From assembly GCA_032051265.1 (NCBI GenBank), contig DAMBYU010000010.1, positions 1 to 64,000 of the forward strand: DNA of 64,000 bases, in the 5' to 3' direction. This DNA comes from Dryocola sp032051265. Its GTDB lineage: Bacteria > Pseudomonadota > Gammaproteobacteria > Enterobacterales > Enterobacteriaceae. The notes beneath the pieces are model-generated. The model made no database searches. It worked only from the letters and a program-made list of their open reading frames with translations, and was not told where the DNA came from. Shown in pieces: positions 52,770-62,290 of the stretch; position 1 is the first letter of the stretch; every line of letters starts with the position of its first letter. The position numbers and the translations under genes are program-made.

Positions 52770-54533
52770 ATGAAGACCATTATAAAGTTTGATAGATTGT
52801 TTGTCGTCTCTGAAAGTCATAATGTATATTTTGATCAGAGGTTTTCGAATGGGGTAAATATAATCAGTGGATGTAATACCTCAGGTAAGAGCACTCTGTT
52901 ACAGAGTATTTTATTCACCTTTGGAATAAATGATGTTAAAGATGGATTAAACGAAATAATTCGATACAACCCTATATTTAGATTGGATTTTAGTATCACA
53001 AAAAAAGGTGTGGAGAAGAAGTATGTAATATTGAGAGAGGCTGGGGTTATATATTTAAAAGAGGACGGTGGGAGTATTGTAAGTTTTAATGGAATAGATG
53101 CTGATAGTCGATTTGAACATGTGAAGCTTAAAGAGAAATTATCTCAATTGTTTGGTTTTGGCATGCTTCTTGAACAGAAAGGTGAACTAAAAACAGCATC
53201 AATAGAATGTATTTTTCTGCCCTATTATATTTCCCAATCAGTCGGTTGGGTTTATTTAAGAGAGTCGTTCTCTAATCTCGGGTTTTATAAGGACTTCAAA
53301 GATACATATCTTGATTACTATCTTGGTATAGAAAACTCCTTTGATAAAGAGGCTTTTTATCAACTAACGAAAGAGCGACTTCAACTTCAATCGAAAATTT
53401 CTTCATTAAATAAATATAGTAATGAACCTCGTTTGGTTATTTCTAAATTGTTGGATGAGGAGTTCGGTGAAGAAGCTCAAAGGTACATTGATAGCTATAT
53501 ACATTCGGTGGCACTCTTAGATGAAGAACGTGATATTTATACTAATCTGAGTAATAAATTATCTTTAACAAAAAATCATATCAAGATCCTTAAAAAAACT
53601 AAAAGAAACATTAAACATCAAAATTATAATAATGTTGATCGTTGCCCTGCATGTACGCAAATATTGCCATATTCTTTAGAAGGCTTATATGGTTTTCATC
53701 AAAACATAAATGATACAGATAAATTGTTAGAACAGTTAAATATCAAGATTCAAAGTACGCAGTCCGAAATCAACTCCTCTCTTGCAAAAATTAAAAAACT
53801 AGAAATTGAAATATCGTCAAAGTACTCGTATTTTCTTGAGAAAAAATCACAAAATGTATCCGTTAATACATGGATCGATAATAAGGCAAATGTACGCTTA
53901 CTGAATAACATTCACAACGAGATAGAGGAACACACGAAGAGATCTGATGAGATTAAAGAGTTGATAGGTGAGATGGGTGAGGAGCAGTCTCTTTTTGTAG
54001 AGCGATCCCACAAAGAAAAAGATTTCAAAGTTATTTTTCAAAAATATCTCAATGAGATGCAATTGTTTAATGTAAAAGAAGCAAGATATACTGATCTTTA
54101 TAAAATCAATTCATTCCCTTTTCAAGGGGTTGAGCTTCACAAAACAGTAATGTCTTATCATTTTGCATTAAATGATTTGATAAACAAAAGTGAGAATATA
54201 CATCGACTTCCATTTATGTTAGACGCAATTCTTAAGGAGGACATCGATGATAGGAACTTTGACCTTATACTTTCCTTTGTAGGAAAGAACCTTCCAAAGG
54301 ATACTCAATCATTTATATCAATTTCTGAATATTCTGAAGATAAACTATTGAAAGATGATAAAGAGGTTAGTGCATTTCGAAGGGTTAGAGTTAAAAATAT
54401 CAAGGATAGATATTTCCCAGATGATACGAACTTATTCTTTATTGGTGATGGGAAACACGAGAGAACATTTTTATCCAAACCGTTGGATCTGAATCTTGAT
54501 ATCTATGTTGATACTTGTCAGCTTACTGAATAA
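52770..54533 (+). CDS. SMC/Rad50-like ATPase with zinc hook
   Basis: 587 residues. Walker A GCNTSGKST (34-42) in an ABC-type head; long coiled-coil arms (about 180-290 and 300-450) meet at a CPAC zinc hook (Cys292, Cys295) as in Rad50; the C-terminal head lobe has a degenerate signature (FPFQGVELHKTVMSYHFAL) and a Walker B-like LPFMLDAILKEDID (Asp485). No nuclease or TOPRIM domain. It fits the sensor ATPase role of Lamassu LmuB or ABC-three-component proteins, which detect foreign DNA ends or structures and unleash a nuclease. The usual third (middle/LmuC) component is not encoded. Confidence 0.78.
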   Translation: MKTIIKFDRLFVVSESHNVYFDQRFSNGVNIISGCNTSGKSTLLQSILFTFGINDVKDGLNEIIRYNPIFRLDFSITKKGVEKKYVILREAGVIYLKEDGGSIVSFNGIDADSRFEHVKLKEKLSQLFGFGMLLEQKGELKTASIECIFLPYYISQSVGWVYLRESFSNLGFYKDFKDTYLDYYLGIENSFDKEAFYQLTKERLQLQSKISSLNKYSNEPRLVISKLLDEEFGEEAQRYIDSYIHSVALLDEERDIYTNLSNKLSLTKNHIKILKKTKRNIKHQNYNNVDRCPACTQILPYSLEGLYGFHQNINDTDKLLEQLNIKIQSTQSEINSSLAKIKKLEIEISSKYSYFLEKKSQNVSVNTWIDNKANVRLLNNIHNEIEEHTKRSDEIKELIGEMGEEQSLFVERSHKEKDFKVIFQKYLNEMQLFNVKEARYTDLYKINSFPFQGVELHKTVMSYHFALNDLINKSENIHRLPFMLDAILKEDIDDRNFDLILSFVGKNLPKDTQSFISISEYSEDKLLKDDKEVSAFRRVRVKNIKDRYFPDDTNLFFIGDGKHERTFLSKPLDLNLDIYVDTCQLTE

Positions 54534-54544
54534 AATTTCTGAAC

Positions 54545-54586
54545 AATATGAAACGCGAAAATGTACGCGTTTCATATTGATTTTTA
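54545..54586 (+). terminator. Terminator of the nuclease-ATPase operon
   Basis: AATATGAAACGCG-AAAATGTA-CGCGTTTCATATT, perfect 13-bp stem followed by GATTTTTA. Confidence 0.88.
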
Positions 54587-54651
54587 ATTCATGTATTTTT
54601 CTTGCGAGCAGTTTATTTTGAGGGCTGTAAATCCAATTAAGAAGTATCTAT

Positions 54652-54986
54652 TTATCTTGTCTTTTCAGCGTTCCTATATCTTAGTGGTGGCAATTTATAC
54701 TTATTAGAGAAAACTCTGGTAAAAGTCTGTTGTGAGTCAAATCCATATTTGTAAGCTATGTTTATCACTGGTTCATTAGTTTCAATAAGATCTTTCGCCG
54801 CAAGTCTGAGCTTTTTATCTTTAATATACTTTCCAAGGCTAACTTCTTTTACCTGCACAAAAATCCGCTGAAGATGCCACTTGGAATATCCTGCCGCGCA
54901 GCAACATCCTCTATCTTCAGCGGTTTATGTAAGTTTGAATCAATCCATTGGGTTATCTCATCGATGATGTCTTCTGTTCTGAACAT
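54652..54986 (-). pseudogene. RamA/SoxS/MarA-like AraC regulator, frameshifted
   Basis: From ATG 54986 the minus strand reads MFRTEDIIDEITQWIDSNL and KPLKIEDVAAR, then leaves frame near 54893-54897; one missing base restores AGYSKWHLQRIF followed by the open frame VKEVSLGKYIKDKKLRLAAK ... YGFDSQQTFTRVF and PPLRYRN. The whole is the 110-residue double-HTH architecture of RamA/SoxS/MarA, which activate efflux and stress genes. A single-base deletion inactivates it, or it is a sequence error. A DUF1471 gene, a family often under such regulators, lies just upstream of it on the same strand. Confidence 0.8.
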
Positions 54987-55042
54987 AAATCGACGCTCAC
55001 TTTAAGAGTGCTGTGACACATCCTGTTCGGGATGCTTATGAT

Positions 55043-55294
55043 TTACTTATAGATTTCAGCAACCCCATGTAGCCTGTTATCCCTCGTTGTCGACAGGATT
55101 TTGAATGACGTTGCCCCTTGCTCATCAGCCTTACGAGAAAGAACATCCGATAATTCATCAAGCGTATAGGCATTGCTGGCTGAGACTACACCCATTTTTT
55201 CTTTCCCATCTGCATGGTTAATTTCCTGAGCGGCAGATGCGGCATTCACTGAAATGAATCCCATGACCAATGTAGTAATAAATAATGTTTTCAT
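55043..55294 (-). CDS. DUF1471 (BhsA/YhcN-like) periplasmic stress protein
   Basis: 83-residue secreted protein: signal peptide (MKTLFITTLVMGFISVNAASA) and one DUF1471 domain with MGVVSASNAYTLDELSDVLS and the closing HGVAEIYK, as in BhsA, McbA and YhcN, which affect stress resistance and biofilm. ATG 55294 follows GAGGTCCTAGCT; the frame extends 25 codons upstream without support. Confidence 0.9.
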   Translation of the reverse strand: MKTLFITTLVMGFISVNAASAAQEINHADGKEKMGVVSASNAYTLDELSDVLSRKADEQGATSFKILSTTRDNRLHGVAEIYK

Positions 55295-55418
55295 AGCTAG
55301 GACCTCATTTAAAAATATGTTTAAAACAGGACTTATATCAGGAGTAACTTTCTCCATCTGTGTATTCAAATATACAGACTTAAGCTGTCATGAGGCTGAC
55401 CGCTATATGACAAAATTG

Positions 55419-56210
55419 TCAGGGTTGTAGATAAGTTAATTTTTTTGAATACAAATTCAGCTCGTTAATAATGCACTCAGGTTCTTCACGCAGAGGCATA
55501 TTGTCTATGTCCAGAACCCCATCATTTTTTTGTGGATCATCAGCCTGCAGGTCTGCAAACAGTGGAGTAAGATCCTGCTGTGCTTCACCTCGCTCAGCGA
55601 CCAGTTCAAACGTTTTATTTGTGGCTGCATCGTTACTCAACGCACTGACCAGAACCTGGGCGATTTGTTTTCTGGATATCACACCATCTTCCGGCGTTCC
55701 TGCATGGCGTCGATCCCCCTGAAGCATAACGATTCTGTGCTCATCATCATTGTTGTAATCAAACCAGCCGGGCCTGACGATGGTATAGGGGTGACCACTT
55801 GCTCTTACCAGACGCTCGGCACGTCTTTTCCAATCATGAACCTCAGTGCGTTGATTCCAGGTGCTGAGTCGTTCAGTCACGCCAATCGTGGTCATCAGGG
55901 CGATACGAACACGTGTATCCCTGAATATTCGTAAAATATTGCGCACTCCGCCGTAATCTATCGCCCTGGCACCAATACGCCCCTGGCCATCGGAACCGAG
56001 CGTGAAGATTATGCCATCAATTTCTTTCGGCAATTCGGTGAGTGTTTCCGGCATTGAAACATCGCCGTAAAAAACATCTGTTCCACGAGGAAGCAATTTT
56101 ACTTTGCGTTTATTTCTGACCAGCGCGACGGGCTGATGGCCCATTTTAATTGCGGTATTCACGACATGAAGGCCAATGCTTCCTGTCCCCCCTGCAACGA
56201 GTATTTTCAT
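55419..56210 (-). CDS. Atypical SDR-family NAD(P)-binding protein
   Basis: 263-residue NmrA/atypical short-chain-dehydrogenase-like protein. Dinucleotide motif VAGGTGSIGLHVV near the N-terminus, LVRNKRKVKLL suggesting NADP preference, and YTIVRPGWFDY. The classic YxxxK pair is not evident, typical of atypical SDRs. Divergent from the LysR gene at 56359, hence a likely target of it. Confidence 0.88.
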   Translation of the reverse strand: MKILVAGGTGSIGLHVVNTAIKMGHQPVALVRNKRKVKLLPRGTDVFYGDVSMPETLTELPKEIDGIIFTLGSDGQGRIGARAIDYGGVRNILRIFRDTRVRIALMTTIGVTERLSTWNQRTEVHDWKRRAERLVRASGHPYTIVRPGWFDYNNDDEHRIVMLQGDRRHAGTPEDGVISRKQIAQVLVSALSNDAATNKTFELVAERGEAQQDLTPLFADLQADDPQKNDGVLDIDNMPLREEPECIINELNLYSKKLTYLQP

Positions 56211-56358
56211 GATAAACCTTCTGATAATTGAGACTTATTTTCGATACAGCCAGAATATCAATTATCATTATTGTCAGTAATGGGGCTAAAATGATTGTGT
56301 CTATGAACACCCTTCATGAGTGTACGATGAAGGGAATGCCTCCATAAGGAAATCGCCG

Positions 56359-57252
56359 ATGCTCAAAGAAAACTTCAACGAACTGCAAATCTTTCTTGTG
56401 GTGGCAAGAGAGCGAAGTTTTACCAAAGCAGCGGGTAAACTGGGCGTTTCTCAGTCTGCACTCAGCCACGCGATGAAGGCCCTGGAGGAAAGGCTGAATA
56501 TCCGCCTTCTGACCCGCACGACCCGAAGCGTTGCCCCTACGGAAGCCGGTGAGAGAATTATTGCCTGCCTTGAACCGCGTATTGCCGATCTTGAGCAGGA
56601 ACTGGAATCGCTGGTTCAACTTAACGGCACTGCCTCCGGCAATATCCGTTTATCTGCCGGGGAGCATGCCGCGCGAAGTCTGGTATGGCCGAAGCTAAAA
56701 CCCTTCCTCAGGGAATACCCGGAAATTAATCTCGAACTGGTGGTTGATAACGGCTTTGTCGATATTGTTGAGGGGCGTTTTGATGCCGGGATCCGCTTGG
56801 GCGAAAGCGTGGATAAGGACATGATTGCGGTAAGAATTGGGCCGGACATGAGAATGGCTGTGGTAGGAACGCCGTCTTATTTCGCTGCAAATCCTGCACC
56901 TGAAACGCCGCACGAGCTACAAAATCATCGGTGTATCAATATGCGCCTGCCGACAGCCGGTGGACTTTACCACTGGGAGTTTGAGAAGGATGGGAAACCG
57001 TTACGGGTCAGAGTGGAAGGGCAGCTAACGTTTAATCTGCAGGCGGAAAGGATTGATGCGGCGTTATCCGGTTTTGGCATTGCCTGTATACCTGAAGACA
57101 GGGTGCAGGATTATATAAAGTCAGGAGAGCTTATTCAGGTTCTGCAGGACTGGTGTCCGTCTTTCCCCGGATATTACCTCTACTACCCGAGCCGTAAGCA
57201 GCATCCGCCCGCTTTTGCGCTGATGATCGATGCACTTCGCTACCAGGAATAA
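56359..57252 (+). CDS. LysR-family transcriptional regulator
   Basis: 297-residue LysR protein. HTH in RSFTKAAGKLGVSQSALSHAMKALE (about 20-44); effector domain thereafter (GNIRLSAGEHAARSL, FDAGIRLGESVDKDMIAVRI). It belongs to the group that regulates nearby oxidoreductases. ATG 56359 sits behind AAGGA; 13 more codons upstream are unsupported. Divergent from the SDR gene and convergent with two aldo/keto reductase genes, so probably their regulator. Confidence 0.9.
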   Translation: MLKENFNELQIFLVVARERSFTKAAGKLGVSQSALSHAMKALEERLNIRLLTRTTRSVAPTEAGERIIACLEPRIADLEQELESLVQLNGTASGNIRLSAGEHAARSLVWPKLKPFLREYPEINLELVVDNGFVDIVEGRFDAGIRLGESVDKDMIAVRIGPDMRMAVVGTPSYFAANPAPETPHELQNHRCINMRLPTAGGLYHWEFEKDGKPLRVRVEGQLTFNLQAERIDAALSGFGIACIPEDRVQDYIKSGELIQVLQDWCPSFPGYYLYYPSRKQHPPAFALMIDALRYQE

Positions 57253-57286
57253 CGGGTCTGCCAATCTCAGCGGACCCGTCCGGGTA

Positions 57287-58276
57287 TTAACGACCCACGC
57301 GAGCCTGATGTTCAGGGGAGTAACGTTCGCCGACGATTTTAATGGTTTCAAGCGCCAGGGTTATCTGACTTGAGTCATCCTGAGAAAGAATGATGTCGGC
57401 AGCCCCCAGGTTTTCCTCCAGCCGGTGCAGTTTCGTGGTACCAGGGATAGGAACAATCCACGGTTTTTGTGCCAGCAGCCATGCCAGCGCGATTTGTGCA
57501 GACGTCACGCCTTTCTCTGCCGCCAGTTCACCCAGCAATGAGACCAGCTTTTCATTGGCTTCAATCGCCTGCTCGGCGAAACGCGGCACGGTGCTGCGGT
57601 AATCATCCTTGCCAAAAGTGGTTCCTGGCTTAATCGATCCCGTCAGGAAGCCTTTGCCTAATGGACTGAAGGGTACAAAACCAATACCCAGTTCCTCCAG
57701 CAACGGCAGGATCTCCTGCTCAGGCTCGCGCCACCACATGGAGTATTCGCTCTGCAGCACCGTAACAGGTTGTACGGCATGCGCACGACGAATGGTTTGC
57801 GCACCCGCTTCGGACAGACCGAAATGTTTAACTTTGCCTTCAGCGATCAGGTCTTTCACCGTTCCCGCAACATCTTCAATCGGGACATCCGGATCGACAC
57901 GGTGTTGATATAGCAGGTCAATGACATCAGTCTTAAGACGGCGTAATGAGCCTTCCACCGCTTCACGGATATGCTCCGGACGGCTGTTTAAAATCTGCTG
58001 CTTGTTGTCGTCGCCAAAAGTAAATCCAAACTTAGTGGCGATGACCACGCGGTCACGAAACGGTTTTAATGCTTCACCGACCACCTCTTCATTAAGGAAG
58101 GGGCCATACATTTCAGCGGTATCGAAGAAGGTGACGCCACGTTCAACCGCTGCGCGAATGAGCTCGATAGCCTGACGAGTATCGGTCGCCGGACCATAGC
58201 CGTGGCTTAAGCCCATGCAACCGAGCCCAAGCGCGGAGACTTCGAGTCGGGATTTACCCAGATAACGTTTTTGCAT
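57287..58276 (-). CDS. Aldo/keto reductase (AKR13/YakC-like)
   Basis: 329-residue NADPH-dependent reductase. Catalytic tetrad region FFDTAEMYGPFLNEE (Asp, Tyr), ATKFGF (Lys) and LLYQHRVDP (His); cofactor loop IPIPGTTKLHRLEENL. Substrate not predictable. Encoded 26 bases downstream of, and on the same strand as, the next reductase, so both are in one operon. Confidence 0.9.
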   Translation of the reverse strand: MQKRYLGKSRLEVSALGLGCMGLSHGYGPATDTRQAIELIRAAVERGVTFFDTAEMYGPFLNEEVVGEALKPFRDRVVIATKFGFTFGDDNKQQILNSRPEHIREAVEGSLRRLKTDVIDLLYQHRVDPDVPIEDVAGTVKDLIAEGKVKHFGLSEAGAQTIRRAHAVQPVTVLQSEYSMWWREPEQEILPLLEELGIGFVPFSPLGKGFLTGSIKPGTTFGKDDYRSTVPRFAEQAIEANEKLVSLLGELAAEKGVTSAQIALAWLLAQKPWIVPIPGTTKLHRLEENLGAADIILSQDDSSQITLALETIKIVGERYSPEHQARVGR

Positions 58277-58302
58277 TGAATGAATACCTCTTTTATCGCG
58301 AC

Positions 58303-59154
58303 TTAAACATCAAGTTTGCGGCCAGTCAGCCATTCCACCATCGCCGGGTCGCGGTGAGAGAAGAAGGCGCTGGTTGCGGTGTCGAGGGCAGCAATCTGCA
58401 GCATATCTTCAGAGCTGAGTTCAAAATCGAGAATGTTGATGTTCTCTTCCATGCGTTCTCTACGCACCGATTTCGCCAGCGAAACGATGCCTCGCTGGAA
58501 GATCCAACGCAGCACAACCTGACCCACGCTTTTGCCGTACTTCTGGCCAATCGCCGTTAACATGGGGTGCTGGAACAGGCCATTTTTACCCTCAGCAAAC
58601 GGTGCCCAGGCTTCCGGCTGTATGCCACGGCTTTGATTCCATGGAACGGCATGCAGCTGCTGGTTGAAGGGGTTTACTTCAATCTGGTTTACCGCAGGGG
58701 CCACTTTGTTAAAAGCGATAAGGTCGGCCAGTCGGTCTGGATGGAAGTTGCTGACGCCAATGGCGCGAATTTTGCCTGCCTGCTGCAGTTCTTCCATAGC
58801 ACGCCATGCCCCATGGACATCGCCGTAAGGCTGGTGAATCAGATACAGGTCGACGTAATCAAGTTGCAGCCGATTCAGGGAGCGTTCGAACTGGGCTTTA
58901 GCGCCTTCGTAATTGGTATCCTGTAGCCACAGTTTGGTCGTTACAAAAAGTTCGTTACGCGCGATACCGCTTTGTTTCAGAGCGTTCCCGACCTGGGTTT
59001 CATTCTGGTAAGACGCAGCGGTATCGATCAGGCGGTATCCCGTATCGATCGCATCAATAACCGCTCTTTCGCATTCAGCAGCATCCGTCATCTGGAAGAC
59101 ACCAAAGCCCAGCAGGGGCATTTCAATACCGTTGTTCAGTTTTACAGTTTGCAT
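58303..59154 (-). CDS. Aldo/keto reductase (2,5-diketo-D-gluconate reductase-like)
   Basis: 283-residue AKR5-type reductase: LIDTAASYQNETQVG, TTKLWLQD, YLIHQPYGDVHGAW and a C-terminal cofactor loop SLAKSVRRERMEEN. ATG 59154 gives MQTVKLNNGIEMPLLGFG; the longer frame to 59196 is not needed. First gene of a two-gene reductase operon. The 323 bases upstream to 59477 contain only its promoter region and that of the next gene. Confidence 0.9.
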   Translation of the reverse strand: MQTVKLNNGIEMPLLGFGVFQMTDAAECERAVIDAIDTGYRLIDTAASYQNETQVGNALKQSGIARNELFVTTKLWLQDTNYEGAKAQFERSLNRLQLDYVDLYLIHQPYGDVHGAWRAMEELQQAGKIRAIGVSNFHPDRLADLIAFNKVAPAVNQIEVNPFNQQLHAVPWNQSRGIQPEAWAPFAEGKNGLFQHPMLTAIGQKYGKSVGQVVLRWIFQRGIVSLAKSVRRERMEENINILDFELSSEDMLQIAALDTATSAFFSHRDPAMVEWLTGRKLDV

Positions 59155-59477
59155 GACGTTATCCTTCAGCTGTTGTGTTGGAAAAGCATAACGCAAACTG
59201 ATTTATTCGATTAGATGGGGTAATTAGCTAGGGTTTATTAGATGTGTTCATTAATTTAGAGGGGCCAAGGATTGGCTTTGCGCCAGGAGGGACCTTGCGG
59301 GACGTCAGATATCTAAAAAACTTATGGTCCGCTTGGATAGGATACTTACACAGGACGCGATACAGAGTTTCTATCTCTTTATGGTAGCAAACAGATATTT
59401 CTTAGGGATAATGTCCTCAATAAGTTGAAATGACATATCTCGATAAAGACTCTATACAATTACCAGGAGAGACCGCA

Positions 59478-60878
59478 ATGGATATTGTCAGTCGGGTTGA
59501 GCGTTCAAGAACAAAAGCTTTTTATCAGTTGCTCGTGGACAGGCTTGGAACTGAGGCTTGGGCTACTCGCAAAGCTGAATATTTGAAGCGCATACGAGAG
59601 AAGGAGTCTAACTTCAACATCAATCTGCCGATAGAGCCCCAGCTCTTCTTACCAGCAGAAGATGACATCGACTGGTACATTCTGGCGTCGTATCTGTCTC
59701 ATGATTTTCCATATAGTGATGCTACTTACAGCAGCAGGCGGATCTATCCCTATGCAATGGCCATAGGCGCTCTTGCAGACCAGCTTCGCAAAGTCCCATA
59801 CGTCGATGATGTTCTGGACAAAATGCTAGCAAATAACAACAAACCAGAAACTCAGATTTTTGAGCTGTTGACGGCATCGTTCTACCTGAAGAACGGCTAT
59901 GAGGTTGCCTTCATCCCGGAAAAGAGCATTGTCTGGCCTGATGGAAAGACCAAAAAATCACCGGATATGCTCGTCAAGTTAGGTGATTTGGAGTTCTACG
60001 TTGAGTGCAAAAGATCGGATAAGCAAACCAAGTACTCTAAGACCGAAGAGCAAGCGTGGGCCAACATCTGGCATGAATTGAGCCAACATATGCTCAAAGT
60101 CGCACCGTGGCACATTGTCGATATAATTTTCCATGAGCAGGTCGCCAGTGTGACTCCGGCAGACATAATTAAAGCGGTGAATCTCGCCATTAAAGGGGGG
60201 ACGGGAAAAGCTAATGAGGGTTCAATCAGTGTGGGAATACGAGCCATCGATAAATTATGGCTCAAACGTCACTACCGAAAATTTTCAGTCAGAGCCAATA
60301 GCCCACAGCATGAATTGCTGGTATTTGGGGACCTAGACAGCAATGAGAAACGAAGCATCTCGACTATCGCTCAGCGAGTTATTCGTCCTGGCACCAATAA
60401 CGACATTCTCAACATGTTTGTAAAGGATGTTGCAAAGTGCGTTGGAGCTCAGTGGCGCTGCGACCATGAGAATTCTCTCGGCCTGCGATCCAAGCATTTC
60501 AAGAGTTTGCTCAATGATGGAGTCATGCAGATTCCCCCTGATCGTGCTGGCGTGGTGCACATCTGGTACGAGACTTGCGAAGGCATAGAGATCGAGGAAC
60601 TACGTAGGGATAAAAACATCGAGAATATCTCGGCCTACGATGCCTCTAAAACAACCGTGTTGGGTGCTTTCCTGCATGCCGTGAATTATTACCCGTTTGA
60701 GGAAAACTATGAGTGGGCTGAGACCGTTCAAGACTTTGCCCGCGTGCCGCATTTGATGGGGCTCTTCCCTAGACAGCCATTGATGCTCACATCTGACTCG
60801 ACGCAGGGGGTTGAAGGCGTCACACATTGGGAGCAAGATAAGGCCTCAAAAATCACGCGTCGAACGTGGTTGGAGTAG
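59478..60878 (+). CDS. PD-(D/E)xK nuclease-like protein of unknown function
   Basis: 466 residues, family not recognised. The middle carries a restriction-endonuclease-like core: a helix ETQIFELLTASFYLKNGYEV, then KKSPDMLVKLGDLEFYVECK, giving Pro162-Asp163 ... Glu176-Cys-Lys178, the PD-(D/E)xK signature. N-terminal 120 and C-terminal 250 residues are of unknown type. No signal peptide or membrane helix. ATG 59478 behind CAGGAGAGACCGCA is preferred to ATG 59430, which lacks a ribosome site. It stands alone between the reductase operon and a hairpin. It could be a solitary defence nuclease or a DNA-repair protein. Confidence 0.7.
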   Translation: MDIVSRVERSRTKAFYQLLVDRLGTEAWATRKAEYLKRIREKESNFNINLPIEPQLFLPAEDDIDWYILASYLSHDFPYSDATYSSRRIYPYAMAIGALADQLRKVPYVDDVLDKMLANNNKPETQIFELLTASFYLKNGYEVAFIPEKSIVWPDGKTKKSPDMLVKLGDLEFYVECKRSDKQTKYSKTEEQAWANIWHELSQHMLKVAPWHIVDIIFHEQVASVTPADIIKAVNLAIKGGTGKANEGSISVGIRAIDKLWLKRHYRKFSVRANSPQHELLVFGDLDSNEKRSISTIAQRVIRPGTNNDILNMFVKDVAKCVGAQWRCDHENSLGLRSKHFKSLLNDGVMQIPPDRAGVVHIWYETCEGIEIEELRRDKNIENISAYDASKTTVLGAFLHAVNYYPFEENYEWAETVQDFARVPHLMGLFPRQPLMLTSDSTQGVEGVTHWEQDKASKITRRTWLE

Positions 60879-61225
60879 GGCGATACTGGGAACATAATTC
60901 TTCACCGCGTTTCATGACCTGCTCCGCGCTGATTAACATAAGTTAAGGACCATTTCCTACGTCCGCTTCTCGCTCAGGCTGTATGAAAACTCTGAGCAAA
61001 AACTGAAGTGTGTGAGGCTAACCATTGCCGCAGGTTTTGGTCTGGCTTCACCGAACTGGGCGGGCGCTATTCTATCCTTCATTGCTTTGGGCCTCGCTTT
61101 CCTTGCGTGATAAAGTGCGCGTAAAGGTTATATTTTGCCGGTACTTGAATAAGTTACACAATATGATGAGCGCCCACTACGGGTTGGGCGCTCTTTTAAA
61201 CGATTAAGGTGATCTTCTAAAACTG
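60879..61225. other. Intergenic region after the nuclease-like gene
   Basis: 347 bases with no gene. Contains the second exact copy of the GTCCGCTTCTCGCTCA repeat (60961-60976) and the hairpin at 61168-61197. Confidence 0.5.
61168..61197. terminator. Terminator between the nuclease-like and hydrolase genes
   Basis: GAGCGCCCA-(8 bases)-TGGGCGCTCTTTT; serves either of the converging genes. Confidence 0.8.
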
Positions 61226-62290
61226 CTACTGCAGATTTTTTTCTTTCAAAAATTTACTCACCAAATCAGCAATCTGCACATTATTTAAATCAGAGAACGG
61301 GAAGTGGGTATTCCCTTTGATTCCCACTTCAGGCAGATGAGTCACCGTCACATCCCCGCCATGCTTATTCACCACGTCGCGCCACTCCCGAGCCATTGCA
61401 AGGCGTACGCGCCAGCTGTCCTGCGCGGGCATGGCGACAGGTTTATCCGGTATGTTATCGCCGTAAATAATCAGAATCGGGATTTTGGTCAGAGCCATAA
61501 ACTGCTCCATCGGCACTGGCTCACCCTTCAGCGTGTCGAACGCGCTTGGCATAGGGGCTGGGAGTTCTTTTTCCGGGAAGACAAAGCTGCTTCCTGGCTC
61601 GAAGGCGACAATGGCTTTGACCTTGTTGTTTTTCATCGCCGTGTACCAGCCTGGTCCGCCACCCTGAGAGTGGGTGAAGAGGATAGCGGGGCCGGATTTA
61701 TCCACTACTGCGGACATCGCATCAGAGATGACATTGATATCAAACGGCCCGGTATTTGGGGTCATCTGACGGAAATACTGATTCAGTGCTTCTTTGTCGT
61801 GAGAGAACTGAACACCCTTAAAATACTCTGGCCACACGCCAACGCGGAACTGGTTGAACCACATTTGTTCATCCGGTTTAGGCGAAACAGTACCTTCTAT
61901 AGTCGTGCGCCCAGCGCTGCCCCGTCGTGGCTGATCGACAAGATAGGTTGAGAACCCGCGACGCAGGAATATGTTCTGGAACCCTTCGCGACCATCCGGG
62001 GTACTTTCCCAAGTACGGGAGAACTGACCCGCGCCGTGCAGCATCACAATAGGGTATTTATGCGGATTTTCCGGAATTTGGTAGAACACAGACGCATGAT
62101 CGCCATGGTAGGTTTGGCCAGCAGAGTCCAGCGGCTTTTTCGCGTCGAATGTTCCTGGTGCGGTAATGATGGTGCCACCAGCAGAAAAGCTTCCTTGTTC
62201 CTGAATGACCAGCGGCTCGGCATAGACCGACTGAGCCACCAGGCCACCCGCCATTGCGCAGATGGCCAGCGTTTTTAAGATTGTCTTCAA
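61226..62290 (-). CDS. Exported alpha/beta hydrolase
   Basis: 354-residue protein with an N-terminal signal peptide (about 1-24, ending VYA). Alpha/beta-hydrolase core: IVMLHGAGQFSRTWE (oxyanion loop), ILFTHSQGGGPGW (nucleophile elbow HSQGG with Ser), LIIYGDNIPD (acid) and GIKGNTHFPF (His). Likely a periplasmic esterase or lipase-like enzyme; substrate unknown. Lies downstream, on the same strand, of flavodoxin, carboxymuconolactone-decarboxylase-like and cupin genes. Confidence 0.87.
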   Translation of the reverse strand: MKTILKTLAICAMAGGLVAQSVYAEPLVIQEQGSFSAGGTIITAPGTFDAKKPLDSAGQTYHGDHASVFYQIPENPHKYPIVMLHGAGQFSRTWESTPDGREGFQNIFLRRGFSTYLVDQPRRGSAGRTTIEGTVSPKPDEQMWFNQFRVGVWPEYFKGVQFSHDKEALNQYFRQMTPNTGPFDINVISDAMSAVVDKSGPAILFTHSQGGGPGWYTAMKNNKVKAIVAFEPGSSFVFPEKELPAPMPSAFDTLKGEPVPMEQFMALTKIPILIIYGDNIPDKPVAMPAQDSWRVRLAMAREWRDVVNKHGGDVTVTHLPEVGIKGNTHFPFSDLNNVQIADLVSKFLKEKNLQ

